NCBI GenBank assembly: GCA_026388695.1 | Contig: JAPLJH010000067.1 | Span: 1 to 64,000, forward strand | Length of the DNA stretch: 64,000 bases | Origin: Deltaproteobacteria bacterium | GTDB lineage: Bacteria; Desulfobacterota; Desulfobulbia; Desulfobulbales; Desulfurivibrionaceae | Reading direction: 5' to 3' | Shown here: piece by piece, positions 33,337-43,200 of the stretch | Numbering within the stretch: position 1 is the first letter of the stretch | Layout: the number at the start of each line of letters is the position of its first letter | Notes under the pieces: generated by a model | Database searches by the model: none | What the model saw: the letters and a program-made list of their open reading frames with translations, nothing else | What the model was told of the DNA's origin: nothing | Position numbers and translations under genes: made by a program

Positions 33337-34226
33337 TTAAACCTGCTTTCGTCAAATTGGTTAATAATCGGCACACCTGACCATTGCCAAGGTTCAACAA
33401 TGACGAGCGAAGAAAGACGATCGGCAAATGCCTGAAGAATACCGTCCACATCGTCGTCATCGGGGAATGGTGGTTCAATTCGCAAACAACGACGGAAAAG
33501 AAAATCCTTCTCAGGCTCGATTGTGTTCCAGGCCGTTAGGAACACCGCTTTATACTTTTGCCCTAGCTCTACTGTCCGAGCAGGCAAGGATGATGTCCTC
33601 CCCATAAAACGGACAGGACGACGCCCCGCACCAAAAAGTGCCCGCGGAAGATCAAGCAATACAACCAACATACCCCCATTACGACACATAGTTACCAACT
33701 GTCGGTCCAGTTTGCCTGCATAGTTGGCATATATCCACCCCCCTCTCATCCGGTGTTCCGACAAAAAATAATTGATACGCTCAAAGCTACGACGCGGATA
33801 CGAGTTCGAAGGCGCTACGCTACGAGCCAAAGAGCTCGCCACAATACCAACTTGAGCCAACGCAACAGAAAGCGCGTAGAAGTTACCCACATGCCCTGTA
33901 AGAAGAATGATAGGTCTATTTTGCCCCATGACTTTCTGTAGGTGCTCAAGCCCTTCAACTTCAAACCGAGGTGAGCCCAAATAGGCGAAAGCATCACTCT
34001 CCCGTGCCACTTTGACTTGTAACGCACGCTCTACTGCATCGTCAATCTCCTTTTGGACAGGATCTCGACCGTTATATTGCCACAAGGTCCGCAAACCAGC
34101 CTCAAACAGAGAGGCTTCGGGTGCCATCGCACGACAGATTCGCCGCCAGCGAGACATCCCACGATGTCCCGCAGCCCAATGCGGAAGGTCATAAAAATAA
34201 TAAAGCCACTCTTGAAACGGAGTCAT
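33321..34226 (-). CDS. LpxL-like lysophospholipid acyltransferase superfamily protein lacking the catalytic acid
   Basis: 301 aa. The LPLAT block reads PIILLTGHVGNFYALSVAL, where typical LpxL/HtrB enzymes have HFGNWE (HX4D/E). Here the acidic residue is replaced by Tyr. Later blocks fit: MLVVLLDLPRALFGAGRRP and RFMGRTSSLPARTVELGQKY. The ATG at 34226 overlaps the stop of the GT4 gene (ATGA), fixing the start; a longer frame upstream is not used. It may be a non-catalytic partner or use another residue. A role in acylating lipid A or the glycan lipid anchor is inferred. Confidence 0.75.
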   Translation of the reverse strand: MTPFQEWLYYFYDLPHWAAGHRGMSRWRRICRAMAPEASLFEAGLRTLWQYNGRDPVQKEIDDAVERALQVKVARESDAFAYLGSPRFEVEGLEHLQKVMGQNRPIILLTGHVGNFYALSVALAQVGIVASSLARSVAPSNSYPRRSFERINYFLSEHRMRGGWIYANYAGKLDRQLVTMCRNGGMLVVLLDLPRALFGAGRRPVRFMGRTSSLPARTVELGQKYKAVFLTAWNTIEPEKDFLFRRCLRIEPPFPDDDDVDGILQAFADRLSSLVIVEPWQWSGVPIINQFDESRFKCTPN

Positions 34227-35269
34227 CTGGCACCCCCCCCAACAAAAACTCGCTCGAGGCGTTGTGCAACCATAGCTGCACGACACCTCTTTGCCACGAC
34301 TTGTGGGCCACGTCTTCTCAGTTTCATCTGATATAAAGGATTACGAAGCAGGTTAATGGCCGCCTCTGCCATCTGCCGCGGAGAACCTTGCGGCACAAAG
34401 ACCGCATAGTCCGGACTCGTGTCAAAACTAAGATAGGAAGAAATCTCAGTCGCAACACAGGGGATTCCGCTAGCCAAGGCTTCGGCAAAAGGCAGACCAA
34501 AACCTTCCTGCTGAAGGGAGGAAGCCAACAACAAGTCTGTATTTCGATATACCCCGGCCAAGCAACGAGCTGACAATGACTTACGGTATGACTGGATAGA
34601 GGTTATGGCGTCTTCTTCAGGAGAACATGGCTGGCTCGCAACTCGAGTCAAATGTATCCGTTGGCCACAGGCCCGCATCAAGGCTACAGCATATAATGCA
34701 TCACCAATCGCCTTGACCACCGGCCCGAAACTACCCACAATTAACACCCGGACCGGAAGGCCAAACAATCGCCTCAAAAATGAGCGCAACGGAAGAACCG
34801 AAGGACGGAAGGTCTCCATATCGACAATTTGACCAACACAATGAATCTCAAAGGCTTCTTTGCCATAAATTTGTTGCAGCCGCTGCTGCAACCAGCTTCC
34901 TATGGTTATTTTTGGGATAGGCGTTTGATATGCCTGAAAAATATCCGCATATCCCTGTGCGTATTCGACAAAATCCCCTTCATATCCCTGACAGAAGTGA
35001 AACGTGTGTTTGCAGCCTAATTGTAATGCCGGTTGCACAGTCGTCCAAAAGGTTGCCACTACTACATCGGGCACATCGTCCAGATGGAAAGGACAGGCCA
35101 GATTATTAATATAATTTACAGAAATCTGAAAAGGATACCAATCATGGATACCACATTTCGCCCGGATGATGACTTGATGACCACGAGCGCCCAGAGCTCT
35201 TGCATGATCAAAAACGACCCGCACACCCCCTGAAAGTTCCGTTGATTCAAGTAAATAGCATATTTTCAT
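34223..35269 (-). CDS. GT4-family glycosyltransferase
   Basis: 348 aa from the ATG at 35269 (MKICYLLESTELSGGVRVVF), a typical GT-B N-terminus. The C-terminal domain has VRVLIVGSFGPVVKAIGDAL and the GT4 EX7E-type block (LLLASSLQQEGFGLPFAEALASGIPCVATEI). No signal peptide or membrane helices. It lies between wzt and the acyltransferase, coupled to the latter by ATGA. Likely an early or middle step in glycan chain assembly; sugar specificity cannot be told. Confidence 0.87.
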   Translation of the reverse strand: MKICYLLESTELSGGVRVVFDHARALGARGHQVIIRAKCGIHDWYPFQISVNYINNLACPFHLDDVPDVVVATFWTTVQPALQLGCKHTFHFCQGYEGDFVEYAQGYADIFQAYQTPIPKITIGSWLQQRLQQIYGKEAFEIHCVGQIVDMETFRPSVLPLRSFLRRLFGLPVRVLIVGSFGPVVKAIGDALYAVALMRACGQRIHLTRVASQPCSPEEDAITSIQSYRKSLSARCLAGVYRNTDLLLASSLQQEGFGLPFAEALASGIPCVATEISSYLSFDTSPDYAVFVPQGSPRQMAEAAINLLRNPLYQMKLRRRGPQVVAKRCRAAMVAQRLERVFVGGGAR

Positions 35270-35306
35270 AGCCGTTCTGCAACATCCCAACGCATATCTG
35301 TATCGG

Positions 35307-36503
35307 TTACTGCTGCCATACATGGGGCAAGGCAACCACACCTTGGCCCAGTCCCTGTTGACTTACTTGTAAGTTCAGACAATGTTTGGACATGTCATAA
35401 AGATGCAGAGCCCTCTCGCAACCAAGAAAAACCGAAACAAAATATTCACCCTTCAGAAGCGCCAAGGCGGGAAATACTATTGTCGCTTGCCCCCTACCAG
35501 ATTCATCCATTTGAAGGGTAACATGATCCTCGGCAGAACATACACTCGTAACCCCCATCCCCGATACCGTATCAAAGCCAAGAGCCACACTGGGAGTGTG
35601 TAATTTAGGATCAATAAAAAATTCAACTGTTATGGACAGAGTGCTCTTAAGCGACATAATTCGTAGCGACGTGCCTATAACGCCATCCACCGCCCCATAC
35701 GCATTAAGAATGCGCCCGCCCATTCTTGAGGGCATTATTTCAGCCGATGCGTTCACAGCATCACCGCCAAGCTCTGAATCCAATGCTGCCTGATAAGCTA
35801 CTGTCACCCGTGCTGCAGTGTCCACCAAACGCAAATTCCCTTTATCAAGCCAAAGAGCCCGGTCACAAAAGGCCTCAACCTGATACAATGAATGCGAACA
35901 AAAAAGTATCGTTGTCCCTTTGGCCTTAAGTTGCATAATACGATCAAAGGATTTTCGGGCAAATGCACCATCTCCCACGGAGAGTGCTTCATCAATCACC
36001 AAAATATCCGGATCAACACTCGTCGCAACCGAAAAAGCAAGCCGCACATACATCCCGCTGGAATACGTTTTAACCGGTTGGTCAATAAAATCACGAATTC
36101 CAGAAAATTCGACAATCTCCTCAAATCGCGTAACGATTTGCGCCTGGCTTAAGCCCGACACAGCGGCACTCAAAAATACGTTCTCACGCCCAGTAAATTC
36201 GGGGTTAAAACCGGCACCAAGTTCCAAAAGCGCAGTTACTCGGCCCCGAACCGAAATAGAACCAGTTGTTGGAGCCAAAATTCCGCACACCAGTTGAAGT
36301 AGGGTAGATTTTCCCGAGCCATTGCTGCCTATAATTCCCACCACCTCACCGGGCATGATTTCAAGATTAACACCACGCAAGGCCCAGAACTCCCGATAAT
36401 ACTGCCGATGCGACCGAAGCAGCATCTGTAACAGCCGATCACGGGGGGTTTTATAGATCTGATAACATTTCCCCAAATTTTCGAGGCAGATAACAGGGGT
36501 CAC
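35307..36503 (-). CDS. wzt: ABC transporter ATP-binding protein for O-antigen/polysaccharide export (Wzt)
   Basis: 398 aa with GTG start. The nucleotide-binding domain has Walker A (GIIGSNGSGKSTLLQ), the Q-loop region ELGAGFNPEFTGREN, the signature YSSGMYVRLAFSVA, Walker B (DILVIDEALSVGD) and the switch His (LFCSHSLYQV). A C-terminal beta-sandwich (about 260-390) is the Wzt_C-type carbohydrate-binding domain that recognises the finished chain. It partners with Wzm directly upstream. This shows the polysaccharide is exported by the ABC-dependent route, with no Wzx/Wzy in the window. Confidence 0.95.
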   Translation of the reverse strand: MTPVICLENLGKCYQIYKTPRDRLLQMLLRSHRQYYREFWALRGVNLEIMPGEVVGIIGSNGSGKSTLLQLVCGILAPTTGSISVRGRVTALLELGAGFNPEFTGRENVFLSAAVSGLSQAQIVTRFEEIVEFSGIRDFIDQPVKTYSSGMYVRLAFSVATSVDPDILVIDEALSVGDGAFARKSFDRIMQLKAKGTTILFCSHSLYQVEAFCDRALWLDKGNLRLVDTAARVTVAYQAALDSELGGDAVNASAEIMPSRMGGRILNAYGAVDGVIGTSLRIMSLKSTLSITVEFFIDPKLHTPSVALGFDTVSGMGVTSVCSAEDHVTLQMDESGRGQATIVFPALALLKGEYFVSVFLGCERALHLYDMSKHCLNLQVSQQGLGQGVVALPHVWQQ

Positions 36504-36545
36504 AAGAGAGCCTTGATTTGCCCCATGACACGGGAGGGCCTTTGG

Positions 36546-37367
36546 TTAGAGGACATCGGCAAATCCCTTCCTGGTTTTTTGAAACCAGGCAAAACCGAAC
36601 CAGGCCACCAAAAAAGAAAAACTCGTAATCAGACCCAGATAACCCCACCTCGGGAATGCGCCAAAAATGAGCAGCCCACGGGTCTGCTCGACAATAAAGG
36701 TCAATGGATTACAAAAAAGAAAAACCCGATACGCTTCAGGAATGGCAGCAAGAGGATAAAAAATTGGTGTAAAAAACATTAGGATAGTGACCACAACTCC
36801 AACCATTTGAGAAACATCACGAAAGAAGACTCCAAGCGCAGCCAAAAACCAGGAAATACCCATAATTACCAAAACAAGCGGCAATATTACCAATGGGAGC
36901 AGAAAAACGCTAGGATGCGGGAACCCAATAATAATAATAAAAAACATCACCCAGACGATAAAGCTGACCACAGCATGAAACAATGCGGCGCCAAAAGCGA
37001 CCCAGGGAAGGATCTCCAGCGGAAATACGACTTTTTTGACATAATTTACGTTGGACAGGATCAAAGAGGGTGCACGGATCACACATTCGGCGAACAGGTT
37101 GAATACCAGCAAGCCAGCAAAAAGAACTAACGCAAATTCTGCCTTTGATTCGGCAGCACCCCCTCCCCAACGTGCTTTGAATACCACGCTGAAAACAAAG
37201 GTGTACACGGCAAGCATGAGCACCGGATTGAAAAATGACCAGAGGATGCCAAACACCGAACCCCGATAACGGCCAACTACCTCTCGAACAACCAACACTC
37301 TAATCAAACTGCGATTAGCCCAGAGGCTCTGGGCCATAGCATGTGGCGATGTAGAAAAATTTTGCAT
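36546..37367 (-). CDS. wzm: ABC-2-type polysaccharide export permease (Wzm)
   Basis: 273 aa with about six membrane helices. The conserved RYRGSVFGILWSFFNPVLML at the first membrane helix and the C-terminal FFTPIFYPLAAIPEAYRVFLFCNPLTFIVEQTRGLL are typical of Wzm/KpsM-like exporters. The reading frame opens at TTG (37373), but the ATG at 37367 is preferred. It forms the inner-membrane exporter with Wzt, moving the lipid-linked glycan to the periplasm. Confidence 0.94.
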   Translation of the reverse strand: MQNFSTSPHAMAQSLWANRSLIRVLVVREVVGRYRGSVFGILWSFFNPVLMLAVYTFVFSVVFKARWGGGAAESKAEFALVLFAGLLVFNLFAECVIRAPSLILSNVNYVKKVVFPLEILPWVAFGAALFHAVVSFIVWVMFFIIIIGFPHPSVFLLPLVILPLVLVIMGISWFLAALGVFFRDVSQMVGVVVTILMFFTPIFYPLAAIPEAYRVFLFCNPLTFIVEQTRGLLIFGAFPRWGYLGLITSFSFLVAWFGFAWFQKTRKGFADVL

Positions 37368-37419
37368 CAGCAAAAAACCTTTTTCAGGGCGATGTTAAAA
37401 ACCAAGCCTGGAACCATGG

Positions 37420-38367
37420 TCACATCCGCCGGAAAAGGACTGCGACCAGCAACCCTAAATTCTCCGCCAGAGTCTGGCGGTAAATACCTGCACGATTAAA
37501 ACCAAGAAGCCTGGGCAGCAGTGACTGCCCCCGCGACTCCGTCCATCCCTTGAGAATCCGCCGGTTTTCCGAGAGGAGCATCCGGTCCACCTCCTGTAGC
37601 GCCTTAAGATTTCTGGCATTCCACTCCTTAAACCGCCCCTTGACTAGCAGGGACATCCGCACCCGGCTGGCCTGCCAACCGGTGTTGGCCCCCACCAGGT
37701 TGTTGTCGTGCTGCCGATACCGGAGCGACGGAAGAGGATCATAGAGCACCCTGCCGCCGCAGCCAGTAACAAGCAGATAGGCCCACCAGTCGTGAGCAAC
37801 GATCCCGAGTTCAGGACCAGCCTCCAGGAGCAGCGCGCGAGCGGCACGATTGAAGACCATAGTATTTCCTCCGCCGATATTTTGCACCAGGGCGTTAGCA
37901 AACCCTGGAGGCCGAGAAAAAAGAGGGGACAGACCAATATCCCGACCGACCTCGTCAATGAGGCGTGTACGTGAACAGTAAAGAGCGGGCACCGTGCTAG
38001 GCAACGTCTCCAACCAGGTCACCGCCCGGCGAAGCTTGTCCACCTCCCAGATATCGTCCTGGTCTGCAAATGCGTAATATTCCGCCTCCAAGCCCGCCCG
38101 GCAAGCCAACGACAAAAAATTCGCGGCACAACCCAGGCCTGGCCCGGACTGAATAAAAAGACGTTCCTCGCCCCATGCCGATCGGTACTGATCGAGAATA
38201 GAAAGCGTTCCGTCCTGCGAACCATCATCCGAAGCCCACACCTGCCACTCGAAAAAAGTCTGGGCCGCGATGGAATCAAGCTGTTCCCCGAGAAAGCGCT
38301 GCCCGTTCATAGTACAGAGCAAGATCGCAACCCGGATTCTGGGAAAAATATACTCTTGTTGTGCCAT
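37420..38367 (-). CDS. GT2-family glycosyltransferase (rhamnosyltransferase-like)
   Basis: 315 aa. IRVAILLCTMNGQRFLGEQLDS and VWASDDGSQDGTLSIL are the nucleotide-sugar-binding start, with YYAFADQDDIWEVDKL carrying the DxD-like motif; GGGNTMVFNRAARALL and AHDWWAYLLVTGCGGRV follow. This resembles WbbL/RgpB-type rhamnosyltransferases. No ribosome binding site is obvious at the ATG at 38367. It is the first gene of the minus-strand glycan operon, ending about 50 bases before wzm. Confidence 0.86.
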   Translation of the reverse strand: MAQQEYIFPRIRVAILLCTMNGQRFLGEQLDSIAAQTFFEWQVWASDDGSQDGTLSILDQYRSAWGEERLFIQSGPGLGCAANFLSLACRAGLEAEYYAFADQDDIWEVDKLRRAVTWLETLPSTVPALYCSRTRLIDEVGRDIGLSPLFSRPPGFANALVQNIGGGNTMVFNRAARALLLEAGPELGIVAHDWWAYLLVTGCGGRVLYDPLPSLRYRQHDNNLVGANTGWQASRVRMSLLVKGRFKEWNARNLKALQEVDRMLLSENRRILKGWTESRGQSLLPRLLGFNRAGIYRQTLAENLGLLVAVLFRRM

Positions 38368-38522
38368 TTCAGATGAATTCAAGCAACGCACACACGTAGG
38401 GATGAAGGAAGGGATAATCTTCGGCTAGCCTCCGACCGTCGAGACTTTTCCAAAAGGAAAGGATAATTCAATTTTTTATCCGCCAATGCAAGACTTTTTT
38501 CGCACCCACCCTGGAAAGCCCC

Positions 38523-38547
38523 AAAACAGCCGCTTTCGGCCTGTTGG
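38523..38547 (-). terminator. possible terminator after tRNA-Ser(CGA)
   Basis: On the minus strand AACAGGCCG-AAAG-CGGCTGTT folds into a short stem with one bulge and is followed by four T. It lies 14 bases past the tRNA 3' end. Weak T run, so only tentative. Confidence 0.4.
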
Positions 38548-38560
38548 TTTCTTTACAACT

Positions 38561-38652
38561 TGGCGGAGAGGGTGGGATTCGAACCCACGGACCTGATCTC
38601 TCAGGTCAAACGATTTCGAGTCGTTCCCGATCGGCCACTCTGGCACCTCTCC
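38561..38652 (-). tRNA. tRNA-Ser(CGA)
   Basis: 92-nt type II tRNA with long variable arm and encoded GCCA end. The acceptor stem is GGAGAGG/CCTCTCC, and the anticodon loop CTCGAAA between AACGA/TCGTT gives CGA. U33 is present. It lies 40 bases downstream of tadA on the same strand. Confidence 0.96.
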
Positions 38653-38692
38653 TTTTCAAATCCGGCTTCGCGGCTGAACTCGCTTCTGCTTT

Positions 38693-39163
38693 TTACTTCG
38701 CAACTGTCCCACCCCTTCTCTGCCGGAAAAAATCCTTCAGCAGAATGGCACTCTCTTCGGCCAGCAGGCCGCCTTCCACGGCCAACAGGTGATTGAGCCT
38801 TGTGTCCTGCCCGACCTGAAAAAGAGAGACAACCCCGCCGGCCTTGGGGTCGATGGCCCCATAGACCAGATGGCTCACCCTGGCGTGCACCAAGGCTCCG
38901 GCGCACATCACGCACGGCTCAAGGGTAACATAGAGGGTGGTGCCGGGCAATCGGTAATTCCCCAGCAACCTACCCGCCTGCCGCAGCACCAGCATTTCGG
39001 CGTGCGCTCCGGGATCGCACAGCTCGATGGTGCGATTGCCGTTTTGGGCGATGATCTGTCCGGCTGCATCCACCAGCACCGCACCGATGGGCACCTCACC
39101 CCGCTCCGCTGCAAGCTGCGCCTCGCCAAGGGCGACCTCCATGTAGTGCGCGGGGGAGTCCAT
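38693..39163 (-). CDS. tadA: tRNA-specific adenosine deaminase
   Basis: 156 aa. Converts A34 to inosine in tRNA-Arg(ACG). The zinc deaminase signature is clear: DPGAHAEML (His and catalytic Glu) and EPCVMCAGALVHARV (two Cys), plus VYGAIDPKAGG and the FFRQRR C-terminus. The ATG at 39163 (MDSPAHYMEVAL) fits the family start; the frame is open upstream from a TTG overlapping the reductase gene. It lies 19 bases after that gene's end, so likely cotranscribed. Confidence 0.95.
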   Translation of the reverse strand: MDSPAHYMEVALGEAQLAAERGEVPIGAVLVDAAGQIIAQNGNRTIELCDPGAHAEMLVLRQAGRLLGNYRLPGTTLYVTLEPCVMCAGALVHARVSHLVYGAIDPKAGGVVSLFQVGQDTRLNHLLAVEGGLLAEESAILLKDFFRQRRGGTVAK

Positions 39164-39182
39164 CGATAAAAAATCCGGCACG

Positions 39183-40106
39183 CTACTCGCCTTCCGGCGT
39201 ACGCTTGAGCCGGTTAACAAGGTTAGCGGCCTCCCAGCCAGCCACGCACCCCTCGCCCACCGCCTTGGCCATCTGCCAGGGAGGCCCGGCTATGTCACCC
39301 GCCGCGTAGATGCCAGGGATGTTGGTCTCCTGCTTCTTGTTGGTCTCGATAAAGGAGAAGGTGTCCGTGTCGAGCAGAACGCCGATGCTGGTGGCAAGCT
39401 CCATGGCACCCTTGGCCCCAAGTTCGACAAAGACCCCGTCCACGGCAAGGGTCTCGCCGCTGTCCAGCACAAGTCCGCTCACCGCCTTTTCGCCGGCAAT
39501 CTCCTTGGGCCATACTCCCTTATGTACCACCACCGAGCTGACAGCCAATTTTTCGCCAAGCTCCTTGGTGACGGCCAGCTCTTTGCAGACCAAATGGACC
39601 TCGGCGGCATACTTGGTAAGGGTCAAGGCTCCGTCCACCGCAGCGGATTCGTTGCCCACCACCGCCACCTTGGCGTTGCGATAAAAATTGGCGTCGCAAT
39701 CCACGCAGTAGCTGACCCCACGGCCCAACAACTCCTTCTCGCCCGGAACTTTGAGCTTTTTACGCGAGGTACCGGTGGCGAGAATCAGGGTCCGGGCCAT
39801 GATCTGTCGCCCGCTTTCCACCTTGACCGTAAACAATTCTCCTTCCTGGCCAAGCTGCAGGACATCCTCCGACCACACCTCCGTGCCAAAACGGGTGGCC
39901 TGGGCCAGGGCTATCCGTAGCAACTCCGCCCCGCCGGTCACGCCGTCGACACAGAGATAATTCTCAACATGGGCCTGATAGATACTGCTGTTTTCCACCC
40001 GACCCAGGACAAGCACCGAAGCCTTTTTCCGAGTTGCATGCACGGCGGCCTGTAGCCCTGCCGGACCAGCGCCGATAATAACCACGTCTATTATCTGTTC
40101 AACCAT
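39183..40106 (-). CDS. thioredoxin-reductase-like FAD/NAD(P)-dependent oxidoreductase
   Basis: 307 aa. FAD-binding DVVIIGAGPAGLQAAVHA, the TLILATGTSRKK segment, a redox-active pair in SYCVDCDANFYRN (CxxC, as in TrxB CATC), a second Rossmann motif (VAVVGNESAAVDGALTL) and the C-terminal GIYAAGDIAGPPWQMAKAVGEG. The NAD(P) motif GNESAA differs from the usual GGGDSA and lacks the typical NADPH arginine pattern, so it may use another electron donor, as seen in some anaerobes. GGGAG precedes the ATG. Confidence 0.87.
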   Translation of the reverse strand: MVEQIIDVVIIGAGPAGLQAAVHATRKKASVLVLGRVENSSIYQAHVENYLCVDGVTGGAELLRIALAQATRFGTEVWSEDVLQLGQEGELFTVKVESGRQIMARTLILATGTSRKKLKVPGEKELLGRGVSYCVDCDANFYRNAKVAVVGNESAAVDGALTLTKYAAEVHLVCKELAVTKELGEKLAVSSVVVHKGVWPKEIAGEKAVSGLVLDSGETLAVDGVFVELGAKGAMELATSIGVLLDTDTFSFIETNKKQETNIPGIYAAGDIAGPPWQMAKAVGEGCVAGWEAANLVNRLKRTPEGE

Positions 40107-40269
40107 TTTCGGTCTCCCTTTCTTTTAAAAACCGTTCGAAATGAACTCGTCAATATATAGCTATTTTTTTGATGGAAGACCACCATTTTTCACCGGGAAA
40201 TAGGGCGTGGACAGGAAAACAGAATCTGTGTAAGATTTATCCTGGTTACGTTAATTTTACTTTTTTTGC

Positions 40270-43200
40270 ATGACAACGGAAAAAATGCGCTATATCGCTG
40301 ATCTTCACATCCACTCCCCCTTCTCCCGTGCGACCAGCAAGGCCGGCAACCTGCAAGGTCTTGCCGCCTGGGCCAGGGTCAAGGGCATCCATCTTCTCGG
40401 CACCGGCGACTTCACCCATCCCGGCTGGTTCTCTCAGCTCAAAGAGCAGCTGGCCCCTGCCGAACCGGGATTTTACAAACTCAAGGATGAGACGATTCCC
40501 CCGGCCCTACCGCAGGTGACACCGGAGGCTCTCCCCAGCCGCTTCCTGCTCACCGCCGAGATCAGTTCCATCTACAAACGCCACGGTGCGGTGCGCAAGG
40601 TTCACAATCTGCTCTACGTGCCCGATTTCGCCTCGGCGGAACGGATCAACTCCGTCCTGGCCGGCATCGGCAACATCGAGTCCGACGGCCGCCCCATCCT
40701 GGGCCTTGACTCCCACGACCTCCTCGAAATCCTGCTCGAAAAGGCGCCTGAGGGCTTTCTGGTACCGGCCCACATCTGGACCCCATGGTTTTCCCTGTTC
40801 GGCTCCCGCTCCGGCTTTGACATTATCGAGGAATGCTACGGCGACCTCAGCCCCCACGTCTTTGCTCTCGAAACCGGCCTGTCCTCGGACCCGGACATGA
40901 ACCGGCTCATCCCGGCCCTGGACCGCTTCGCCCTGATCTCCAATTCCGATTGCCATTCCCCCGGAAAATTAGGCAGGGAAGCCAATATCTTCAACACCGG
41001 CTTCGACTTTTTCGCTCTGCGCGAGGCCCTGAAAAATCCCCTGACCGACGCCTTTGCCGCCACGATCGAATTCTACCCGGAAGAAGGCAAATACCATGCC
41101 GATGGCCACCGGAACTGCCGGGTTTGCCTTGAGCCCGCCGAGACCCGGAAAATCGGGGCCATCTGTCCGGTCTGCGGCAGGCCCCTGACCGTGGGGGTGC
41201 TGCACCGGGTCATGGAACTGGCCGAGCGGACCGAACCCTACTACCCTCCCGGCTCGCCTGCGGTGCACAGCCTGATCCCCCTGCCCGAGGTGCTGGGTGA
41301 GATTCTCGGCACAGGCCCTGCCACCAAGGGGGTGATGTCCCTGTACAGCAGAATCATTGACCGCTTCGGTTCGGAATTTAACCTACTGCTCAACACGCCG
41401 GTGGATGAAATCAACCAAATGTCTCCGGTGCTAGGCGAGGCCGTAGCCCGCATCCGCACGGGCAGGGTCATCCGCACCCCTGGCTACGATGGCGAATTCG
41501 GGGTGATCCGGGTTTTTGCCGAAGGAGAGCGGCAGGAGCTGGCCGGCCAGATCAGCCTGTTTGCCGGAAAAAAGACGACCTCGCCCGCAAAAAAACAGGA
41601 CCGCAGCCCGCTGCCCCTTGAAAAGAAACCCTCTCCGCCCGCAGACATGCCCCAGGCCCCGAGAAAGCCCAACCCAGAGCAGCTTGCCGCCATCACCAGC
41701 AAGGAAGAAACCATCCTGGTGGCTGCCGGTCCGGGCACCGGCAAGACCTTTACCCTGGTGGCCAGGATCGAACATCTGCTGGCCGCGGAGCATGCCCGCC
41801 CCGAAGAAATGGTGGCCATCACCTTCACCAACCGGGCAGCCCGCGAGATGCAAGAGCGACTGAGCCGGGAACTCGGCGAGACGGCCCAGGCCATCTTCGT
41901 GGGCACCTTCCATGCCTATTGCCTGTCTCTGTTGCGCAAGGAAAGTCCAGACCTCGCGGTTATCGGCGAGGAGGAGCGCGATCTTTATCTGCGCAAGGCC
42001 TTTCCGACCATGCCCCGGGCCGAACACCATATTCTAAAAAAACAACTGGCCGTCCACGTTGATCAGCTCAACCGGGGGACGCTTCCTGCCGATGCCGCCC
42101 TGCCGGAGCTCCTTGAGCGCTATCTTGCCTCGTTGATGCCAAACAAGGCCATTGACCTTGATCTGGTCATCCCCTGGTGCGTGGAGCGCCTGAGCCGCGA
42201 TCCCGCCCGTGCCGGCCAGCTCACCGGCCGGGTAGCCCATCTCTTTGTCGACGAGTTTCAGGACCTCAACCATCCGCAATACCAGTTGGTTCTGTTACTC
42301 GGCTTTCAGGCACGGGTATTCGCCATCGGCGACCCCAATCAGGCCATTTACGGCTTTCGCGGCAGTGACCTCACCCTGTTCCAGCGTTTCCGCGAAAGAG
42401 CGGGCGTCACCACCCTGGCCCTGATCCGCAACTACCGCTCCGCCCCAGCCATTATCGACGGCGCAGCAGCCCTCATCCGCCATAACCGGCAAAGCGGCGA
42501 CACCCAGCTTGTTGCCCAAAGCACCAGCACGGCTCTCATCGAATGGCATCAGGCGCCAAGCGCCCAGGCCGAAGCGGATTTCATCGTGCAGCGCATCGAA
42601 GAGGAGTTGGGCGGCATCAGCAGCCTTTCCCGGCATGCAGACCAAAGCGGCGGCCAAGCCCGAAGCTTTGCCGATTTTGCCGTGCTCTACCGGCTCAGCC
42701 AGATGGCCGAACCCATTGCCGAAGCCCTGCACCGCAAAGGCATCCCCTTCCAGCTCGTTGGCGCCACCCCTTTTTACCTGAAACCCGCCCTGAAGGCCGC
42801 CTGCCATTTTCTTCTGGCCAGCGCGGCGGACGCGGGCTTAAGCGCGCATCTCCTGCTGATTGCAGGCCTTTCTGGGATCGGAGAGGCAACCATCTCCCTT
42901 ATTGAAAAAAGACTCCCCCTCCGCTGCCCAGATTTTTATGGCGAGGCGCTCACCCTTCCCCTTCCCGCCAACACGGCAAAAATCATCCGAAAGATGGGCG
43001 CAATCCTCAAAGATTTCCGCAAGGCAGCTGAACACGACATTGCCCGCCCTTTGGCCGAGGCCATGCCCGAACTGGGCATCGATCCCAATGGGCCAGAGGC
43101 AAAGCGGTTGCTCCACTTGGCCAACGCCTTTGGCAACGACCTCCAGGCTTTTTGTGAACACCTCAGGCAAAACGCCCAGGCCACAGTCTACGATGCACGG

